Origin: CBFDBF01 sp050287965 | Lineage (GTDB): Bacteria > Pseudomonadota > Gammaproteobacteria > Chromatiales > Chromatiaceae | Direction: 5' to 3' | Length of the DNA: 64,000 nucleotides | NCBI GenBank assembly: GCA_050287965.1 | Contig: JBNKCX010000017.1 | Coordinates: forward strand, 62,001-126,000 | Part shown: positions 59,773-64,000 of the stretch, piece by piece | Numbering within the stretch: the stretch's first letter is position 1 | Layout of the letters: every line of letters starts with the position of its first letter | Notes under the pieces: model-generated | What the model was told of the DNA's origin: nothing | Databases searched by the model: none | The model's input: the letters and a program-made list of their open reading frames with translations, nothing else | Made by a program: the position numbers and the translations under genes

Positions 59773-60264
59773 TTGCTTCGTTTCCTGGTCTGGTCTCGGG
59801 AACCCCGAAAGCGGGATATTTTTCAATAACACGCCGCAAGAGACAGTGACTTTGTCACATTACCTTTCACACCCGGGAATACCGCCGGAAGCGATCGTCC
59901 CTCCGCCCGCGGCCTTGTGGCGATAACGTCCGGGCAAGAGGATGGATGGATCCGCCTGACGACAACGATATCTTCTGTTATTCGCATGGAAAATCAGAGG
60001 TTCAGCACACGGAATTCGCTTGCCCCCGGAGGTCAAACATAAGGCATAATTGATGTTTCCGAATATTCGAATTTGCAAATTATCCTCCGTCCGGCTCCCG
60101 AAACGCCCACGGGCCAAACGGTACCGTACCGAAAGTACCTTTTTTGGCATCCTGAAGAATGCGGCTGCAGGATCCCGGCGCTCATGCAGACAGAGGGCAT
60201 CCTTCAGATGGATGCCCCATCTGGTACGCAGAATCAATAAGTTAGGATAAAGAAGGAACCGATC
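59773..60264. other. intergenic region without a supported gene, with palindromes
   Basis: About 490 bases between divergent genes. GAATATTC (60061) and the perfect 12-bp AATTTGCAAATT (60070-60081) are candidate operator sites. A 145-codon minus-strand frame (59860-60297) covers much of it but shows no recognisable domain and unusual Arg/Cys content. Confidence 0.4.
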
Positions 60265-62484
60265 GTGTTCCCGCTTCGGGATGCTTCTTCCCAACACCGT
60301 CCGGACACCGGGTTATCCATTGACTTGTATTTTCCAGCCATTAAAGTATTCCTTATTATGAATAGGGTAACAGGGAAGAGCGTGGGGGCGGTCGATATAA
60401 GAAAGCTACCCTCATTGCCCCACATTCTTCTCAATTTAATCCAAGCCTGCCACAAACCTGATACGACTATTGAGGAGCTTTCAGACATCGTGCTGAAGGA
60501 TGCCGCCCTCACCGCCAAAGTCGTAGCCATTATCAATTCCCCCACCTATTCCCGGCGCGGAAGTATCGAAGACTTCGGCCGGTTGCTGGTAGAGCTTGGC
60601 CTGGAAACAGTGAAAAATATCGCCACCACAGCGGCCGTCAACCAGCTGTTTTCACGCCACAACGAGGAAACCGACGGCTATCTGGCCAATTTCTGGCACT
60701 CCTCCTACAGGTGTGCCTGTATCGCCCGGGTCCTGGCTCAGATTTCCGGCTATCCTTCGGAAGAAGAGGCCTACATCGCAGGCCTTCTGCACGATATCGG
60801 GCAACTGGTTCTGCAGAAAAAATCCCGGGGCGAATACGCCCGACTCCTTTCCCAGACGGAAACCCCGGATGGTCGGGCAGCGATGGAAACCGGACTGTTC
60901 GGCATCACTGCGGTGGAAAGCGGATCAGCGTTGATAAAGAACTGGGACCTGCCCTCCTTTATGAGCGACGCCGTGCTCTATCAGAACGAGCCGGCAGATG
61001 CCATCCTGGATACCCCGCGCCTGGTGAAACTTATCAATCTGTCCAATAAGCTGAGTGGCATTGGTGAGGAAATCCCTGCCGGTTTGATCCGGGAAGCTGA
61101 GCAGCTTTTCGGCCTCTCCGAAAAGGAGCTGACGGCGGTACTCGATACCGCCGGCACACAACTTCAGGAAGCCGCGGCGAGACTCGCAATCTCACTCGAA
61201 GCCGTGGAAAACCACGAGGACGGGGAAGACGGCGACAGCAGCATGTCGATCAGGGATGTGCGGCAACAATTAGCCATGCAGGTACGGGATATCGCCATCC
61301 TGGACGGCGCCCGCCAGCATCTGGAACACGGCGGCGAGCTGGGCGGCATACTCAGAATCATCCAGAAAAACATCTTTATTCTTTTCGGTTTATCCAACAG
61401 CCTGTTTTTTCTCTATGACCCGGAGACCAACGCCCTGAAAGGCACGAGCTGCCGGGAAAGCCAACGTGAACGTATCGGGGAATTGTGTGTTCCGCTGATA
61501 CCGGAAAGAAGTCTGGTAGTGGAGGCTGTGTTGCAAAAAAGAGTTGTCCACTCTCTCGATCACGAATGGATGAAATCACTTTCGGTACTGGATTCCCAGA
61601 TTGCCAAACTGCTTGAAAGCGAAGGAATTCTCTGCATCCCGCTGCTTGCGGACAAGGTTATAGTTGGAACGCTGGTGGCCGGCATCAGTTCATCAGCCCT
61701 AACGGCACTCCGCAACAAGTTCGGCCAGATGATGTTGTTTGCCACGGAAGCCGCAAGCGTTATTCAGCGAAGACAGCTCCATGCCAAGGAGCGGCAAGCG
61801 CTGCTGGAGGCGGAACGGTCCCGATATGAGACCCGAACCAAGGAGATGGTGCACGAAGCCAATAACCCCCTCGGCATAATCAACAACTACCTGGATATCC
61901 TGGGAATCCAGTTGGGTGAAGAGCACCCGGCGAAGGAGCAGCTGGGCCTGATTAAGGAAGAAATTCAGCGGGTAAGCGATATCCTGATCCAGATGCGCGA
62001 AATTCCGGAACCGGAAGAGACTCTCGGGGGTCCGATCGATCTGAATGTCTTTATCTGCGAATTGGGAGAAATCTTTAACGCTTCCCTGTTTTCTAGCCAT
62101 AATATTGAACTTAAGCTTCAGCTGGATAAAACTCTGGAGCCCGTTCATGGCAACCGCAACAGCCTCAAACAGGTTCTTACCAACCTTATGAAAAATGCCG
62201 CGGAAGCCATGAACAGGGGCGGAGAGGTATATATTGAAACCAGAAACCAGGTGAACGCAAATGGGGGTAATTTCGTTGAAATCACTGTCTCTGATGACGG
62301 GCCAGGTATTCCTGAGCAGGTCATGAGTAATCTGTTCCGGCCGGTTGTCAGCAGCAAAGGCGGTGAACATCTCGGAATCGGTCTGACAATAGTCAAAGAC
62401 CTTGTTTCGGAAATGCATGGTTCAATCAGTTGCAGGAGCACGTCAGGCAAGGGGACGGAATTTCGTATTTTAATACCTAGGTAA
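60265..62484 (+). CDS. HDOD-GAF-histidine kinase fusion
   Basis: 739 residues from the GTG at 60265 (AAGGA at spacing about eight); an ATG at 60358 begins the conserved part and follows a TTGACT promoter-like sequence, so it is a serious alternative. HDOD domain (about 46-250: LPSLPHILLNLIQA, LKDAALTAKVVAIINSP, YIAGLLHDIGQLVL), a GAF-like domain (about 335-500) and a histidine kinase (MVHEANNPLGIINNYLDILG, NLMKNAAEAMN, VSDDGPGIPEQ, HLGIGLTIV). No membrane segment is present. HDOD domains usually act as regulatory modules in c-di-GMP and stress pathways. The receiver-GGDEF-EAL gene starts 15 bases later and is the likely phosphorylation target. Confidence 0.92.
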   Translation: MFPLRDASSQHRPDTGLSIDLYFPAIKVFLIMNRVTGKSVGAVDIRKLPSLPHILLNLIQACHKPDTTIEELSDIVLKDAALTAKVVAIINSPTYSRRGSIEDFGRLLVELGLETVKNIATTAAVNQLFSRHNEETDGYLANFWHSSYRCACIARVLAQISGYPSEEEAYIAGLLHDIGQLVLQKKSRGEYARLLSQTETPDGRAAMETGLFGITAVESGSALIKNWDLPSFMSDAVLYQNEPADAILDTPRLVKLINLSNKLSGIGEEIPAGLIREAEQLFGLSEKELTAVLDTAGTQLQEAAARLAISLEAVENHEDGEDGDSSMSIRDVRQQLAMQVRDIAILDGARQHLEHGGELGGILRIIQKNIFILFGLSNSLFFLYDPETNALKGTSCRESQRERIGELCVPLIPERSLVVEAVLQKRVVHSLDHEWMKSLSVLDSQIAKLLESEGILCIPLLADKVIVGTLVAGISSSALTALRNKFGQMMLFATEAASVIQRRQLHAKERQALLEAERSRYETRTKEMVHEANNPLGIINNYLDILGIQLGEEHPAKEQLGLIKEEIQRVSDILIQMREIPEPEETLGGPIDLNVFICELGEIFNASLFSSHNIELKLQLDKTLEPVHGNRNSLKQVLTNLMKNAAEAMNRGGEVYIETRNQVNANGGNFVEITVSDDGPGIPEQVMSNLFRPVVSSKGGEHLGIGLTIVKDLVSEMHGSISCRSTSGKGTEFRILIPR

Positions 62485-62499
62485 ACGGGGAGCGAATCG

Positions 62500-64000
62500 G
62501 TGGAATCAACCATCAGCCTATCAGGCGTTTCGCCGGATTCAGATCAAGAAGTAACGTGGAACCCGGACCGGCTAATCAGAATACTGGTGGTCGACGATGA
62601 GCCGCGCCTGTGCCAGAGCCTGAAACAACTGCTCGAACTCCACGGTTATGACTGCAGCACCGCAACAGGTGGCGAAGCTGCCATTGCCTATCTGACTGAA
62701 AAGCGATTCGACCTGGTGCTGCTCGATATCAAGATGCCTGATATCGACGGCCACCAGGTCATGGACCATATTAAGTCTCAGCGTCTTCCCGTTGATGTCA
62801 TTGTCGTCAGCGGGGAAACCACCTTCGACGAAGCGACCTGGGCGCTGCAACACGGGGCGCACGATTTCATTCGCAAGCCCTACGTTTCAGGAGAGCTGTT
62901 AAGATCCATCGAAAATGTCGCAAAAAAACGCAGGCTGGAGGCCGAGTACAGGAGCATACAGAACAGGCTGCGCAACTCGGAACAGCGTCATCGCTACTTC
63001 GTGGAGAACTCACCCGATATCATCTACATGCTGGATCGCGATGGTCGCTTCAGTTTTATTAATGACAAAGCGATTTCTCTCCTTGGCTATTCGAGAGAAG
63101 AGCTGATCGGCAGACACTATTCGGACGTCGTTCACCAGGACGACCTGGAAAAGGTGCAGTTTACGTTTCCGGAGCATAGAACCGGGAGACGGGCGGCGCA
63201 CGAAGTGGAATTAAGACTCGTGCGAAAAGACGGGAAACCTGCTTCTACAGCATACAAATCGAATACCATTACTGTCGAACTCAACGCCATGGGCGTATAT
63301 CGCGGCCAGGACATTAATAAAGAAAACGACTTCATCGGCACCTACGGCGTTATCCGCGACATCAGTGAACGCAAGGCGGCGGAAGAGATAATCAATTACC
63401 AGCTCTACCACGACCTGCTGACCAAGCTTCCCAATCGGGTACTGTTCAAGGACCGCCTTGATATCGCGCTTTCCCATGCCAAACGCAGCGGTAAAATGCT
63501 TGCAGTCATGTACCTTGACCTGGATGGCTTCAAGATCATAAACGACTCACTCGGACATCTCGCCGGTGATGAGCTTTTGCAGGCTGTAGCCATGCGCATC
63601 CATAACTGCCTTCGTGAAAGCGATACCCTCGCGCGCGTTGGCGGAGACGAGTTCAACCTTCTCCTGCCGGAAATTACCCAGCGTGAACATGCCGCCATGA
63701 TAGCGCGCAAAATAATTGGAACCCTCAGATCCCCCTTTGTTCTTGACGGACAGGAGATCTTCATAAGCGTCAGCATCGGCATCGCTCTACACCCTGATGA
63801 CGGCCAGAGCATGGATGTTCTCATTCGTAACGCCGATATCGCCATGTACCATATCAAGGGCAGAGGAAAGAACGGCTTTGAGTTCTTTACCCATGAAATG
63901 GTCGCAAAGATAAACAACCCGTTCACGTTGGAAAGCGGATTACGACGGGCGCTGGATGGCGATCAGTTCAACCTGCTGTTTCAGCCCCAGCAGAACATCA
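62500..64000 (+). CDS. response regulator REC-PAS-GGDEF-EAL, 3' truncated by window edge
   Basis: 500 codons are present from a GTG at 62500 with GGGGAG at good spacing. Receiver (about 28-145: ILVVDDEPRLCQS, phosphoacceptor in LLDIKMPDIDG, lysine in DFIRKPYV), PAS (about 160-285: FVENSPDIIYMLDRDGRF), GGDEF (about 300-460: ARVGGDEFNLL with inhibitory RESD) and the opening of an EAL domain (LDGDQFNLLFQPQQNI) where the window ends. It should connect the HDOD kinase to c-di-GMP turnover. The operon arrangement, 15 bases apart, supports a cognate pair. Which activity dominates depends on the missing EAL part. Confidence 0.95.
   Translation, partial: MESTISLSGVSPDSDQEVTWNPDRLIRILVVDDEPRLCQSLKQLLELHGYDCSTATGGEAAIAYLTEKRFDLVLLDIKMPDIDGHQVMDHIKSQRLPVDVIVVSGETTFDEATWALQHGAHDFIRKPYVSGELLRSIENVAKKRRLEAEYRSIQNRLRNSEQRHRYFVENSPDIIYMLDRDGRFSFINDKAISLLGYSREELIGRHYSDVVHQDDLEKVQFTFPEHRTGRRAAHEVELRLVRKDGKPASTAYKSNTITVELNAMGVYRGQDINKENDFIGTYGVIRDISERKAAEEIINYQLYHDLLTKLPNRVLFKDRLDIALSHAKRSGKMLAVMYLDLDGFKIINDSLGHLAGDELLQAVAMRIHNCLRESDTLARVGGDEFNLLLPEITQREHAAMIARKIIGTLRSPFVLDGQEIFISVSIGIALHPDDGQSMDVLIRNADIAMYHIKGRGKNGFEFFTHEMVAKINNPFTLESGLRRALDGDQFNLLFQPQQNI

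Noticed and set aside
59860..60297. 145-codon minus-strand frame before the HDOD kinase
   Set aside because: Overlaps the kinase start region, has unusual Arg/Cys content and no domain or ribosome binding site.

Overview
The window looks like chromosomal DNA of a gammaproteobacterium with a respiratory, sulfur-linked lifestyle. This is inferred from gene content and moderately GC-rich codon use; no rRNA or marker gene is present. It is dominated by multiheme and monoheme c-type cytochromes, sulfur-compound transporters and an unusually dense set of signal-transduction genes, many making or degrading cyclic di-GMP. I see no phage, integrase, transposase, tRNA, rRNA or CRISPR array.

Layout. 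Bases 1-5760: tail of a thiosulfate-dehydrogenase-like cytochrome c, a SulP permease, an SLC13/TrkA-C permease, two small cytochromes c on the minus strand and a small membrane-anchored protein. Bases 5831-8242 (minus): a DUF4242 protein, a membrane-anchored di-heme peroxidase and a Crp/Fnr-type regulator. Bases 8567-12567 (plus): an octaheme cytochrome of the tetrathionate-reductase family, a cytochrome b561-like quinol partner, a monoheme cytochrome and a YeeE/YedE (TsuA-like) sulfur transporter, closed by a strong terminator. Bases 12746-24633: a hybrid histidine kinase, a receiver-EAL gene split by an in-frame stop codon, a receiver protein whose upstream region is a perfect heptanucleotide tandem repeat, a diguanylate cyclase, and a GGDEF-EAL protein paired with an orphan PhnD-like periplasmic binding protein. 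Bases 25052-30764 (minus): an Ala-rich repeat lipoprotein, a SpoIIAA-like protein and a tripartite ABC export operon (ATPase, FtsX-type permease, HlyD-type adaptor). Bases 31008-46416 (minus): an HD-GYP response regulator overlapping a BvgS-like kinase with four periplasmic solute-binding domains, then a bacteriohemerythrin overlapping a 2625-residue kinase-AAA-GAF-PAS-GGDEF-EAL protein. Bases 46417-52957: a gene-poor stretch, two tiny membrane peptides, a beta-propeller protein, an Aer-like chemoreceptor and a kinase/receiver-TPR pair. Bases 53107-58780: a complete cytochrome bd oxidase operon (NifX-like, cydP, cydA, cydB, cydX) with a divergently encoded sigma-54 activator. The end carries a SLAC1-type channel, an HDOD-GAF-histidine kinase and a truncated REC-PAS-GGDEF-EAL response regulator.

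How it fits together. The electron-transfer genes suggest flexible respiration with sulfur compounds, peroxide and low oxygen. The regulators are mostly membrane or cytosolic sensors feeding c-di-GMP or phosphorelay outputs. The most distinctive observations are the -24/-12 promoter plus a palindromic candidate activator site between the cyd operon and a Cys-rich PAS sigma-54 activator, the giant kinase-like GGDEF-EAL protein with a degenerate DFG motif co-translated with a hemerythrin, the four-sensor BvgS-like kinase, and the 16-copy 7-bp repeat next to a response-regulator start.
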